Shown here: piece by piece, positions 16,505 to 25,743 of the stretch | How the letters are laid out: every line of letters starts with the position of its first letter | Position numbering within the stretch: the stretch's first letter is position 1 | Source of the DNA: Armatimonadota bacterium | GTDB lineage: Bacteria; Armatimonadota; UBA5829; DTLH01 | Reading direction: 5' to 3' | Assembly: GCA_029551395.1 (NCBI GenBank) | Contig: JAKPFN010000010.1 | Location: 1 to 46,068, forward strand | Length of the DNA stretch: 46,068 nucleotides | The notes under the pieces: model-generated | Seen by the model: the letters and a program-made list of their open reading frames with translations, nothing else | Database searches by the model: none | What the model was told of the DNA's origin: nothing | Translations under genes and position numbers: made by a program

Positions 16505-18151
16505 ATGGTGAGCAAGAAGAAACCGGACACTGGACGTCTATGGGTTGCCGTAGTGATAATCCTGCTTACTGCAATTGCGGCAGTCTTACGGTTTTGGGGA
16601 CTTCGCTGGGGACTTCCGGACGAACTTCACAAGTATACTTATCATCCTGATGAGATTTTCCAGATAATTGCCATGCTGCGGCTGAATCCATTCGCGTTTG
16701 AGCTGGACCCTGGCTTTTATAACTATCCATCCGGTTACATGAACTTAGGAGCAATAGCTCTAAGAGTAGCCGATGCTTATGGAGTTGAGATTAACGAGTC
16801 ACTGACTGGAGTCTACCTTGTCGCCAGAGCATTGACAGCCGCGCTTGGTATTACAGTTGTGCCTGTAGTGTATCTTGCTGGTGCAAAGTTATATGGCAAG
16901 GCTGCCGGAATCATTGCAGCTCTTGTTATTGCTATCATGCCGCTGCACATAGTCCATTCTCATTTCGCCACTGTAGACGTTCCAACTGCCACATGGGTTG
17001 CTCTGGCTTTGCTTGGTGCAGCAGCTATTGTTGACCGTCCACGGATAGGAGTATATATCCTCGCCGCAGGAGCCGCAGGGGTTGCAGCAGGGACGAAGTA
17101 TACCGCTCTGCTGGTGCTGATACCTGTCCTGGCAGCGCATTTTCTGCGGGAAGATAAGATAAAATTTGCAAAACGGCTGGTTGATATCAAGCTGTGGGCT
17201 GCTGTAGTCGGATTCATCACCGGATTTCTGATTGCCACACCAGGATGGCTGTTCATGCCGGAGAAATTCTTTGCCGGACTGCTTTATGAGTTGAGACACT
17301 CTCAAACAGGCCACGGTATGGTCTTTGTGGGTAGAGGGCCCGGTTGGTTTGACGTGCTTGCCAATTCTCTTGGATACGGCCTTGGCATTGCGCTGTTGGT
17401 TTTTGGCCTGTTAGCCGTGGCGATGGCTATCAGCAGGCGCAAACGCAGCGATTGGATTCTGCTCTCATTCCTGGTGCCGTATTTTCTGCTCATTTCTTTC
17501 TCAGAAGTAAGGTTTGCTCGTTATGCTATCCCGCTTCTGCCGCCGATTGCTCTTCTGGTTGGCCGGATGATGGCAGAGGTCTACTCTGTAATGAAAGAGA
17601 GCGGCGCAAATTCAGTAATAAGGTGGGCATGGGTCGCGACCTGTGTGTTGATTATCGGTTATACCGGCGCGTATGCAGCGGCGTTTGACGGATTGTTCTC
17701 GTCCAAAGACCCTCGGACGGCAGGCGCGGAATGGTTCTTTGAGAGCGTTGAGTCGGATACCGCCGTTGCTTTTCCGACTGTTCCCTGGTTCTACTCTTTG
17801 CCGCTTGCTCCAGAGATTAATGGTGCAGTCGGTGCAGAGAATAGATACGAATCGATGTCGGATTCCCGATACCGGCTGCTTACCAACCCAGAGAAGCCCT
17901 GGGACCTCACACTGCTTGAGGAAGAAATGCCTGAATATGCCGTGGTGAGCGATTTTGAGAGTGAAGACCTGTTGAGGCTACGAGATCCCTCAGTGCTTAA
18001 GTATTTGGACTATCTCGGGAAGCATTACAGCGAGTATAAGACCTTCAGAAATGATCTCACCGTGCTGGGCATCAGCTTCGGAAAAGCTGAACAGCTTCCG
18101 CATGATCTGAAGTATATGTCCCCAACTATCCACGTGTACCGGAGGAAGTAA
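16505..18151 (+). CDS. Membrane glycosyltransferase, GT39/ArnT-PMT type
   Basis: This 548-residue polytopic protein belongs to the GT-C fold family, which moves sugars from a polyprenyl-phosphate donor to lipid or protein on the outer face of the membrane. An early hydrophobic helix (AVVIILLTAIAAVLRFW) is followed by the extracytoplasmic acidic motif YHPDE. Then come many helices, and from about residue 410 a soluble C-terminal part. The acceptor cannot be told from sequence. It begins 3 nt after DUF5317 and its stop overlaps the xerD ATG by one base, so it is part of the same transcription unit. Confidence 0.85.
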   Translation: MVSKKKPDTGRLWVAVVIILLTAIAAVLRFWGLRWGLPDELHKYTYHPDEIFQIIAMLRLNPFAFELDPGFYNYPSGYMNLGAIALRVADAYGVEINESLTGVYLVARALTAALGITVVPVVYLAGAKLYGKAAGIIAALVIAIMPLHIVHSHFATVDVPTATWVALALLGAAAIVDRPRIGVYILAAGAAGVAAGTKYTALLVLIPVLAAHFLREDKIKFAKRLVDIKLWAAVVGFITGFLIATPGWLFMPEKFFAGLLYELRHSQTGHGMVFVGRGPGWFDVLANSLGYGLGIALLVFGLLAVAMAISRRKRSDWILLSFLVPYFLLISFSEVRFARYAIPLLPPIALLVGRMMAEVYSVMKESGANSVIRWAWVATCVLIIGYTGAYAAAFDGLFSSKDPRTAGAEWFFESVESDTAVAFPTVPWFYSLPLAPEINGAVGAENRYESMSDSRYRLLTNPEKPWDLTLLEEEMPEYAVVSDFESEDLLRLRDPSVLKYLDYLGKHYSEYKTFRNDLTVLGISFGKAEQLPHDLKYMSPTIHVYRRK

Positions 18152-19029
18152 TGGACATCCAGGTTCAGCGGTTTCTTGATTATCTCCTCGTAGAGCGCGG
18201 GCTTTCCGGCAACACGATAGCATCCTATGGACGAGACCTTGCTCAGTTCATCGAGTTTGCGAGAGAAGTCAACGCGGATGATATCACAGAAGAAGTCCTG
18301 ACTCAGTTTCTAGCCCGGCTCAGGCGTGATAAGTATGCCACTACCAGTGTAGCAAGGAAACTCGCAGCGGTCAGATCATTTCTCAAGTTCCTGCGGCGTG
18401 AAGGTGTTTTACGTGGCGATCCAATGGGATTGATGGACAGCCCCAAGCCCGGTAAAATGCTTCCGAAGACTCTTACGGAAGATGAAATAGTCAGGCTTTT
18501 GCAGGCACCTGACCTGTCTGATGACAATGGCCTCAGAGACCGTGCCATGATAGAGACTCTTTATGCAACAGGACTGCGGGTTTCAGAGCTTATCAATCTT
18601 CTTGTAGAGGATGTAAACCTGAATGTTGGTTTTCTCAGGTGCATCGGGAAAGGGTCGAAAGAACGGGTAGTGCCACTTGGCGAGGTTGCTATCGAAATTC
18701 TTACGCTGTATCTGGATAAGGTGCGGCCAGTTTTCACCAAAGGTCAGAGAAGCGAGTTTTTGTTCCTCACGAACCGTGGAAAGCCAATGACCCGCGTTGG
18801 ATTCTGGAAAATAATCAAAAAACACGCCCGCACAGCAGGGATAACCAGGGAAATCACTCCTCACGTGCTCAGGCATTCGTTCGCCACTCATTTGCTGGAG
18901 CATGGGGCTGATATCAGATCGATACAAGAGATGCTGGGCCATGCAAGTGTTGCTACAACCCAGGTTTACACGCATGTGACTCGGGATCACCTTCGGGAAG
19001 TGTATAAGAAATCGCATCCCAGAGCATAA
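18151..19029 (+). CDS. xerD: Tyrosine recombinase XerC/XerD
   Basis: This 292-residue site-specific recombinase resolves chromosome dimers at dif. It has an N-terminal SAM-like core-binding domain (residues 1-85, FLDYLLVERGLSGNTIASYG) and a catalytic domain. Catalytic positions are visible: Arg in ATGLRVSELI, Lys in GKGSKERVVPL, His-x-x-Arg in HVLRHSFATHL, His in MLGHASVATTQ and the Tyr of VYTHVT. Length is typical. The ATG overlaps the previous stop. The xerD-deoB order also occurs in Bacillus-type genomes, arguing for a housekeeping recombinase rather than a phage integrase. XerC is an equal possibility by sequence. Confidence 0.9.
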   Translation: MDIQVQRFLDYLLVERGLSGNTIASYGRDLAQFIEFAREVNADDITEEVLTQFLARLRRDKYATTSVARKLAAVRSFLKFLRREGVLRGDPMGLMDSPKPGKMLPKTLTEDEIVRLLQAPDLSDDNGLRDRAMIETLYATGLRVSELINLLVEDVNLNVGFLRCIGKGSKERVVPLGEVAIEILTLYLDKVRPVFTKGQRSEFLFLTNRGKPMTRVGFWKIIKKHARTAGITREITPHVLRHSFATHLLEHGADIRSIQEMLGHASVATTQVYTHVTRDHLREVYKKSHPRA

Positions 19030-19055
19030 GACAATAAAAACACAGGACAGGTTGA

Positions 19056-20237
19056 ATGGCTGAGGCTATTAAAAGAGCAATTATCATTGTTTTGGATTCT
19101 GTTGGAGTAGGGGAACTGCCCGACGCAGCAGACTACGGCGATGCTGGAAGCAATACGCTTGGCAATACAGCAAATGCAGTTGGTGGTCTTAACCTGCTGA
19201 ACCTTGGAGGTCTGGGACTCGGCAATATAATCCCGATTCTTGGAGTGCCGCCTGATGATCGTCCAAGAGCCTGTTTCGGAAAGATGGCAGAGAAATCCGC
19301 CGGAAAAGACAGCACTACAGGCCATTGGGAGCTAGCCGGGCTGGTCACGAATGAGCCGTTTCCCGTCTATCCAAACGGATTCCCTCCTGAGGTAATTGAA
19401 CCATTTGAAAAAGCGATAGGCCGCGGCATTCTTGCCAACAAACCAGCTTCGGGAACTGAGATTATCAAACAGATGGGCGAAGAACACGTTCTGACAGGCA
19501 AGCCTATCGTCTACACATCGGCAGACAGCGTATTTCAAATCGCAGCACATGAAGAAATTGTGCCAATAGAGCAGCTTTATGATTGGTGCGAGATAGCAAG
19601 AATAATTCTAACTGGGAAACACGCCGTTGCGAGAGTCATTGCCAGGCCGTTTACAGGAAAACCAGGTTCTTTTGAGCGGACACCCAGACGCAAGGACTTC
19701 TCTCTGCCTCCTACTGCCCCGACACTACTCGATGCAGTCTCAGAGGCAGGTAAAGAGGTAATAGCAATCGGAAAAATCGAAGATATCTTCGCCGGACGGG
19801 GAATCACCCGCGCAATCCACCCTGCAGGCAACGTCGAAGTAGCTGAGGAGACAATTCTAGCCGTTGAAAACCGCACAGGAACGCTTATTATGGCTAATTT
19901 GGTCGATTTCGACATGAAATACGGCCACAGAAACGATCCTTGGGGTTATGCAGCAGCGCTGGATACATTCGATCAGCAGGTTCCCAGGTTGTTAGATGCT
20001 CTTCAGCCTGGTGATATGCTCATAATCACCGCAGACCACGGATGTGATCCAACCACAGAAAGCACCGACCACAGCCGGGAGTATGTTCCTTTGCTTGTAA
20101 CCGGGCCAGGTCTGAGAACTGGAGTCAACCTCGGCACTCGCGCGTCATTCAGCGATGTAGCGGCCACCGTAGTTGAAGCATTGGGACTTAAGGCAATTAC
20201 GTGTGGAACAAGTTTCCTCAACCAAATAATCTTTTAA
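19056..20237 (+). CDS. deoB: Phosphopentomutase
   Basis: This 393-residue cytosolic enzyme of the alkaline-phosphatase superfamily interconverts ribose- or deoxyribose-1-phosphate and the 5-phosphates in nucleoside salvage. The N-terminal metal site ([16 protein letters not shown]), the active-site Thr region [11 protein letters not shown] and the C-terminal metal site ([20 protein letters not shown]) are all present. Length is typical (about 390). It lies 26 nt after xerD. deoC, the next enzyme in the salvage route, lies elsewhere in this window at 37.5 kb rather than beside it. Confidence 0.95.
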   Translation: MAEAIKRAIIIVLDSVGVGELPDAADYGDAGSNTLGNTANAVGGLNLLNLGGLGLGNIIPILGVPPDDRPRACFGKMAEKSAGKDSTTGHWELAGLVTNEPFPVYPNGFPPEVIEPFEKAIGRGILANKPASGTEIIKQMGEEHVLTGKPIVYTSADSVFQIAAHEEIVPIEQLYDWCEIARIILTGKHAVARVIARPFTGKPGSFERTPRRKDFSLPPTAPTLLDAVSEAGKEVIAIGKIEDIFAGRGITRAIHPAGNVEVAEETILAVENRTGTLIMANLVDFDMKYGHRNDPWGYAAALDTFDQQVPRLLDALQPGDMLIITADHGCDPTTESTDHSREYVPLLVTGPGLRTGVNLGTRASFSDVAATVVEALGLKAITCGTSFLNQIIF

Positions 20238-20322
20238 TTTTTAACATCGTTTCCACAGAGCAGGACTAGTCTTAATATTCGTGTAAGAAGTAAGAAAGAA
20301 ACAACTGCTGAGGTGGAAATGC

Positions 20323-23112
20323 ATGAGATTTCTCGTTCTCTTGCTGCTGTTGCCAGTTATGGTATCAGCACAGACAAGGTTTGGGCACGAACCTTATGGC
20401 CCTCCAAGTCCTCTCGATGTCTGCGTAAGCTCTGTCTCTGGACAAATTGCCATCGCTGAGACTGAGAAGAACCAGGTAGTGCTTCTCAATTCTGATTGGC
20501 AGGTCGAGAAGGTGCTTGGAAGCGAGTCCAGGATTGAAAGACCTGTGAGTGTGGACAGGACTCCTCAAGATGAGTTGGTAGTCCTTACCGGTGGTGATAA
20601 GCCTCGGGTAGTAATCTTAGACAGAGATGGACAACTGGTCAATGAGTTTTCTGCTCCCAAAAACCAACCACTCAAAGACCCTGGCGGAGTTGCTGTTGAC
20701 GACAACGGTTATATCTATGTCTTCGACACCGGCAATCATAGAGTAGTAGTTTTTAACCGGGCAGGTAGTTATGTCTTCGATTTCAGCCATTACCTTTGGA
20801 CTCGTGAATTCGAAGGTCAGAGTGAAGTGGTAACTGATCGGCTGGAGACACCTATTAGAGGAGATTTTCTTCCGGATGGCCGTTTGATCATTGCTGATTA
20901 TGATGGCCCGGTTGTAAATCCCAAAACAGGTCAAAGAGGCGGCCGCTACAGCGTTTGGAAAGTCGATGTGTCTGCTAAAACAGCCACATTCATAGAATGG
21001 GCGTTTCCAGAAGTTCCGTATGAAACATCAAAAGCAGGCGATGTATTTGTTGACCGCAAAACTGGAGAAATCTTTTATGCTGAGGCTGACAGTCCACTTA
21101 CAGACCACAGTTGGGTAAAGCGTTCGGCTGGAATCGGTCAGAACACTGACTATGGGTTCAATTTCTACAACTGCACCTCGCTTACTCATCCAAGAGGAGT
21201 GGCAGTTGGGAAAAATGGTGAGATTATTATTGCGGAGGCTGACAAGGGATACACATTCTCAGTGCCTCGGAGTGTATTCACAAAAGACTACAATATAGAT
21301 TGGCCACGCAGGCAAAGGATTGTAAACGCAACCCAGACAAGCGTTACGATTCAGTATGACACAATGGAAGCAGTGCCGACAGTCCTTGAAGTTGCTCCAG
21401 CAGATGATTTTAAGCATCCCAAAATGCCTGCAGGCGCTAAAAAGGTCACTGGAAAAACTTATCGCTCGGATGGCAGTCTTGTTATGGCTTCAGGACAGGA
21501 TGCTGCCCGTGGAGAGCGGCACCGCATTACTTTAACCGGCCTGCAGCCTGGTAAACGCTACGCTTACAGGTTCCTGGTGACCGAACGGGCATACCCGGAG
21601 ATGTATTCTCAGGCTCTCATTGCTGCCACTCGGCCGCCACAAGGTAAAACGCAGTATGCGGCTACACGTATGATCATCCTTCTCTTTTCAAACATCTACC
21701 AACCGGCCGATGGTGTAACTCCGCCTGGTCCGATGACTGCGGAAGAAATTGAAGCACTGAAACAGCGGTTGGAAGTTGCCAGGATGTTCTATTGGGTGAA
21801 CTCCCACTGTAAACTCGACCTTCGTTATGACTGGGTCATTGTCGATAAGGAATACGATAGATTCCCGGTTAGTCGTTATGCTTACTGGCCTGAAGATGAT
21901 CACCGGGAAATAGATAGAATCCTTGCAGAAAAAGGCGTGAAACACGATGACACATCGTCTGTTTTCTGCATCTATGGTCACAGACACTGGGACCCTCAAC
22001 AGAAAAAATGGGTGTTAAGTGGATCTGGCGGCAACACTTGGGGAAGTTCACACGATGGGTCTTCTTTCACTGTTATCAATGCAGGAGGAGATTCAGCCTG
22101 GTTGTTGATACATGAACATGGACATGGCCTGGATATCGGTTACTTCAACTCAGGGCACAAGTTCCACTTCAACCATTTCCATCACAACTACTTCCCTGAG
22201 CGCTACGGGTCTCATTATGACGGATGTGTAGCCATAGCCAGGGCATTTAGCGATGTCGAGTATTGGTCCAGTGTCTACGGTAAGCTGGTAGTGGTAGATG
22301 ACCGCGATGGTGACGGCATTCCTGACAACGATCCGGCTTGTCCGCTGGATGAAAAACGGTTCAAGTCTGATTCCACAAAGCTGGATACGGATGCAGATGG
22401 CTTGACTGATCTGGAAGAGCTTATGGCTTATGATGGTGTTGGTGCCTATCCCGGTTTTAGTATGAGGCCGATTGCGCCATATTACCTCCCAGATCCAAGA
22501 AACAAGGATACGGACAAAGATGGCATTCCAGATGGTCAGGACAGGTATCCTCTGTATGCTATAGACACCAATATTTATAAACTTCCCGTATCTATCGATG
22601 GAAAAATAACTGCTCAGGAGTATTCCAAAGGCTTCAAACGAGTCATGTCTGATCCTGACCTTACCGGCGCGGTACAGATGGCTTATACAGACGATTATCT
22701 GGTGTTTGCAGTCAGACATAAAGCACAGGATTACAGGCTGCCTGCAATGCTCAGGATAGAGATTGATGCCAACAACGATGGAATAACAGTCGGCGCAGAT
22801 AATCTGGAGATTGAAGCCAGACCTCGTGAAGATGGAACCTGTGATGTACGTACGCTTTACAACGATACTATCATCAGACAGAAGCCGACTTGGCGGGAGC
22901 AGGATTACCCGATGCCTCAGGACTGCCTGGCTCGTTGGAGCAAGGTAGGCGACGAATATCATATCGAGTTTGCTGTTCCCCGCACTTCAGAGGCCGGAAT
23001 TCGGTTGAATAAGTGGAAGCAAATGGGGATTCTAATTCAGCTTAGACCAGATGGCAAGCCCATGCACCGTTTATTCCAACTTCAGCAGATGGTTGAGTTA
23101 ACGCTCAGATAA
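20323..23112 (+). CDS. Secreted NHL-propeller protein with metalloprotease-like and CBM9-like domains
   Basis: This 929-residue exported protein has a signal peptide (MRFLVLLLLLPVMVSA). An NHL-type propeller follows (residues 20-330, e.g. DPGGVAVDDNGYIYVFDTGN). A fibronectin-III-like module (about 335-440, ITLTGLQPGKRYAYRFLV) leads to a region around HEHGH at 597-601, an HExxH zinc-protease motif with further His downstream. Then come thrombospondin-3-like calcium repeats (DRDGDGIPDNDPACP, DTDADGLTDLEE, DTDKDGIPDGQD) and a C-terminal DOMON/CBM9-like domain from about 760. GAGGTGG precedes the ATG. The combination suggests an extracellular enzyme acting on protein or glycoprotein. The substrate is unknown. 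Confidence 0.75.
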   Translation: MRFLVLLLLLPVMVSAQTRFGHEPYGPPSPLDVCVSSVSGQIAIAETEKNQVVLLNSDWQVEKVLGSESRIERPVSVDRTPQDELVVLTGGDKPRVVILDRDGQLVNEFSAPKNQPLKDPGGVAVDDNGYIYVFDTGNHRVVVFNRAGSYVFDFSHYLWTREFEGQSEVVTDRLETPIRGDFLPDGRLIIADYDGPVVNPKTGQRGGRYSVWKVDVSAKTATFIEWAFPEVPYETSKAGDVFVDRKTGEIFYAEADSPLTDHSWVKRSAGIGQNTDYGFNFYNCTSLTHPRGVAVGKNGEIIIAEADKGYTFSVPRSVFTKDYNIDWPRRQRIVNATQTSVTIQYDTMEAVPTVLEVAPADDFKHPKMPAGAKKVTGKTYRSDGSLVMASGQDAARGERHRITLTGLQPGKRYAYRFLVTERAYPEMYSQALIAATRPPQGKTQYAATRMIILLFSNIYQPADGVTPPGPMTAEEIEALKQRLEVARMFYWVNSHCKLDLRYDWVIVDKEYDRFPVSRYAYWPEDDHREIDRILAEKGVKHDDTSSVFCIYGHRHWDPQQKKWVLSGSGGNTWGSSHDGSSFTVINAGGDSAWLLIHEHGHGLDIGYFNSGHKFHFNHFHHNYFPERYGSHYDGCVAIARAFSDVEYWSSVYGKLVVVDDRDGDGIPDNDPACPLDEKRFKSDSTKLDTDADGLTDLEELMAYDGVGAYPGFSMRPIAPYYLPDPRNKDTDKDGIPDGQDRYPLYAIDTNIYKLPVSIDGKITAQEYSKGFKRVMSDPDLTGAVQMAYTDDYLVFAVRHKAQDYRLPAMLRIEIDANNDGITVGADNLEIEARPREDGTCDVRTLYNDTIIRQKPTWREQDYPMPQDCLARWSKVGDEYHIEFAVPRTSEAGIRLNKWKQMGILIQLRPDGKPMHRLFQLQQMVELTLR

Positions 23113-23162
23113 TCTGAGTATCAACTGCTCTGTCCGGTTGAAATGGTAAGAGGTATGAGTCA

Positions 23163-23190
23163 ACACAACTCGTACCTCATCACTCGTAAC
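23163..23190 (+). repeat. Degenerate heptamer array before the terminator
   Basis: Four heptads read ACACAAC, TCGTACC, TCATCAC and TCGTAAC. The last two match the array at 44750-44777. An overlapping inverted repeat pairs AGGTATGAGT with ACTCGTACCT, with one mismatch, around 23151-23177. Confidence 0.65.
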
Positions 23191-23191
23191 T

Positions 23192-23225
23192 AAAAAAGGG
23201 CGAAGCGCTGGCTTCGCCCTTTTTT
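23192..23225. terminator. Bidirectional intrinsic terminator
   Basis: A 15-bp perfect stem (23192-23206 with 23211-23225) has a GCTG loop, an A-tract on one side and a T-tract on the other. It ends both convergent genes, the NHL protein on the plus strand and the TolB-like protein on the minus strand. Confidence 0.92.
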
Positions 23226-23234
23226 GTAAGAGCT

Positions 23235-24233
23235 TTATTCTTCAGCTTCGTCAGCTTCTTCTGTTTCTTTTGCTACGACTGGAAAAGTAATCTGTTTTTT
23301 GCCAGTGCCATCGAGTTTGCGGACGAACAGGAACTTGCCTGAACTATTTACACTCCCGCTATAAACAACAGCATTGCCATCAGGAGAGATATCAGGGCTG
23401 CTGATTTTTTCATTGAAAAGGCTGGTTGTCTTTCCTGTTGTCAGGTCACAGACATCGCCGCCATCGACCAGCACCTTTGTTCCATCAAGGAACCAAGCAG
23501 GCCGGGATGCATTCTTGGAAAGCTCACAGAATGTCTTAAGACCTGTTCCGTCGTTCCTTGCAGTCATCAAATACCACTTGCTTTGACGGGTATCCGAGTT
23601 CCATACCTCACCAATGAATGCAATATTTTTAGCATCTCGGGACCAGCGCGGTTTATCATCGCTGCCTTCTCTGACTCGCAGTGTTGCTTTGCCGGATTCC
23701 CTGGTCATAAATGTCTGCGGATTGATAACTGCCAGGTCGTTATCCTGAGGGATGAAACTCTGAAATGAACAAAGGATCTTACTCGGGTCCTTTGGATGCC
23801 AATCTGGAGCCAGCCACGGCTTGTCAGCCTTGGTAAGCTGGGTAAATGAGCCTGTGGCCACATCTACCTGCCATATCTGCTTGTCACATTGAAACGCAAT
23901 TTTCTTACCGTCTGGAGACCATGTGGGAAGCTGGTTGTCGCATCTTTGGGTCAACTGCCGTAGATTTGATCCATCAGCATCCACAATCCACAGATTGGTA
24001 GTTGGGGATACTTCACCAGGTGTATTTGTCCTGTTGGAGATAAACGCAATCTTCTTGCCGTCGGGAGACCAGACCGGTTGGCTGTCTTCAATCAGTGCCG
24101 ATGTCTGAGCCGGACAGTAAGACGCTGAAATACCTGCGATAACAATGACCGTCATTATCACTGCTAAACATGTAAAATTGCTTTTGTACCACATAAGCGG
24201 TTTATTCGTACTCCTTTCTGTGGTGGCCGCCAT
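23235..24233 (-). CDS. Exported TolB-like WD40/PD40 beta-propeller protein
   Basis: This protein has up to 332 residues: a hydrophobic export segment (FTCLAVIMTVIVIAGISA) and then about six PD40 repeats, each carrying WSPDGKKIAF or a variant (PVWSPDGKKIAFISN, PTWSPDGKKIAFQCD, WSRDAKNIAFIGE). These fold as a TolB-type propeller, usually a periplasmic protein-binding platform. The acidic tail EETEEADEAEE is unusual. An internal ATG at 24194 gives a cleaner signal peptide (MWYKSNFTCLAV). Neither start has an ideal Shine-Dalgarno: AAAGGAG lies 16 nt before the inner one. Partner and ligand are unknown. Confidence 0.8.
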   Translation of the reverse strand: MAATTERSTNKPLMWYKSNFTCLAVIMTVIVIAGISASYCPAQTSALIEDSQPVWSPDGKKIAFISNRTNTPGEVSPTTNLWIVDADGSNLRQLTQRCDNQLPTWSPDGKKIAFQCDKQIWQVDVATGSFTQLTKADKPWLAPDWHPKDPSKILCSFQSFIPQDNDLAVINPQTFMTRESGKATLRVREGSDDKPRWSRDAKNIAFIGEVWNSDTRQSKWYLMTARNDGTGLKTFCELSKNASRPAWFLDGTKVLVDGGDVCDLTTGKTTSLFNEKISSPDISPDGNAVVYSGSVNSSGKFLFVRKLDGTGKKQITFPVVAKETEEADEAEE

Positions 24234-24362
24234 GCTTAATGACGTCTATGATTACCATGACGAAATCATACCAGTCATGTAGACCGCTGCGGCCAGCAAT
24301 TTGTTCAGGAACAGGCCAAATGGAGTTATGGCCCATTCCTGCAGCTTCTATTATCGCTTATT

Positions 24363-25307
24363 CTACCCTAAAACCGATTTTACTTTCGGTAAAACGTTTT
24401 CGTCTATGCTTTCATCCGTATCTTCGAAGTGTACTCCATCGAACAGATACCAATCTTCGCGGTGGGAGACGCTTGCGCCTGGTTCGAGAATCACCAGCGG
24501 GCCAAGAGTCTCAGATTCCAGCATGCTTTGGTTGGTGAATGTCTCGAAGTTGCAGCCGTTATCAGGATACAGCTCTTCAGGGTCATAATCGAAGGTCTTG
24601 ACAACAAGATGACCGTTGCGGGCATAGGCAGCCCAGCGCTGTTCGTTGCTTACACCTATCTTCTGCGGCCTGTCTTTGCTCGGATCCTGCTTCAGTATGA
24701 TATATTTCGACGTAAACACGTATCTCGGATCATTGAGCTTAGTATAAGACCAGAGTACCAGGTTGCGGACAGGAAGATAGAAACGCTGGTCTGTAACCTG
24801 GCCTGGATAATCAGGCAGTGAAGGATGCGGAGCATAAGGTTCCTGAGGAATTACCAGCTTTCCGCCGCTTGTCATGACTGAAAGCGCCCACGGAGCCATC
24901 TCGATGTCCCACAGGTTGTGGTTTGTTACAGTGTGAATCACCTCAACATGGTTTTTATCTGAGTCGAGTGTAACCTCTACTTGCTTTTGCATTCCCGTCC
25001 TGGGATCGGTCTTAGTTATAAGGACGAGTGTATCGCCTTCCATTCTGTATTCAACCGGGGAATTATCTGCTTCATAAGTTCTTGGGTTAACTTCAGGTGC
25101 CAGCCAGAACCTGTGTCCGCCGTAAGATTTATACTCATCTCCGCCAGTTTTTCCCAGCAGTTCCTTGTTCTCATAAAACTCGTTATCCTGGCCGATGAAA
25201 CCAAAACGGATGATTCTCGGGCCGACATCTGTTGTGGCAATCAATTCTATTTGATCGTTAGATAACCTGATGCAGTTTGGCCAGCCGCCATAGTTTACTT
25301 TTTCCAC
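24363..25307 (-). CDS. Galactose-mutarotase-fold protein, DUF4380-like
   Basis: This protein of about 314 residues has no signal peptide. It opens with YGGWPNCIRLSNDQIELIAT followed by DVGPRIIRFGF, and has GGHRFWLAPE near residue 85 and MAPWALSVM near 160. This is the aldose-1-epimerase-like beta-sandwich pattern seen in DUF4380 proteins. The sugar substrate is unknown. I prefer the GTG at 25307, five bases after AAAGGAG, over the ATG at 25334, which would place that ribosome site inside the gene. A minus-strand -10 and a 16-bp palindrome lie upstream. Confidence 0.75.
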   Translation of the reverse strand: MEKVNYGGWPNCIRLSNDQIELIATTDVGPRIIRFGFIGQDNEFYENKELLGKTGGDEYKSYGGHRFWLAPEVNPRTYEADNSPVEYRMEGDTLVLITKTDPRTGMQKQVEVTLDSDKNHVEVIHTVTNHNLWDIEMAPWALSVMTSGGKLVIPQEPYAPHPSLPDYPGQVTDQRFYLPVRNLVLWSYTKLNDPRYVFTSKYIILKQDPSKDRPQKIGVSNEQRWAAYARNGHLVVKTFDYDPEELYPDNGCNFETFTNQSMLESETLGPLVILEPGASVSHREDWYLFDGVHFEDTDESIDENVLPKVKSVLG

Positions 25308-25384
25308 TTGAACTCCTTTCCCAACACGCTCCATAGATGATGGCGTATTAAAAGCATTTTTTACTGTTATTTATCAATGGCTCC

Positions 25385-25411
25385 ATTATATCAGTGGAGA
25401 TTATAATCTCC
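25385..25411 (-). promoter_or_regulatory. Promoter -10 with adjacent perfect 16-bp palindrome (operator candidate)
   Basis: On the minus strand TATAAT lies at 25390-25385. Six bases upstream of it is GGAGATTATAATCTCC (25396-25411), an exact palindrome in the spacer/-35 region. The -35 is poor, as in activator-dependent promoters. A regulator of the mutarotase-like gene could bind here. Between 25412 and 25563 I see nothing else. Confidence 0.4.
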
Positions 25412-25563
25412 CGGATAATGAAACACATTAAGGCTGCTTACTTTATATGCCCTTAGGCACGAGATGTCAAGGATAAATCAAAGGCCGGGGGTGAAATAGG
25501 GAATAGGTTTACAGCTTTTTACCAGGATTTACCAGTCTTTTAGCGCCTCAAGTTCTTCCTGAT

Positions 25564-25592
25564 TTGACACCCTTACCCTGTGGGCATATAAT
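25564..25592 (+). promoter_or_regulatory. Consensus sigma-70 promoter for the pyrophosphatase gene
   Basis: TTGACA (25564-25569) and TATAAT (25587-25592) are both exact consensus with a 17-base spacer. The expected leader is about 145 nt, so strong constitutive transcription is likely. Confidence 0.88.
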
Positions 25593-25743
25593 CTTGATGG
25601 GATTATTGAGTCATCAGGAGATTGGAAGCTCGCTGTGCCACCGCAACGTTGCGCTGTGACGCGAAACGGGCGGCGTTTTATTTGCTTAACCAATTCACCT
25701 GTTGGACCGGGCACTATTACTATCTGAAAAAGGAGGTCAGACG

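Noticed and set aside
18151-19029. Phage or integron integrase marking a mobile island
   Set aside because: It has standard Xer length and motifs, is packed with housekeeping deoB, and no attachment-site repeats or phage genes are nearby.
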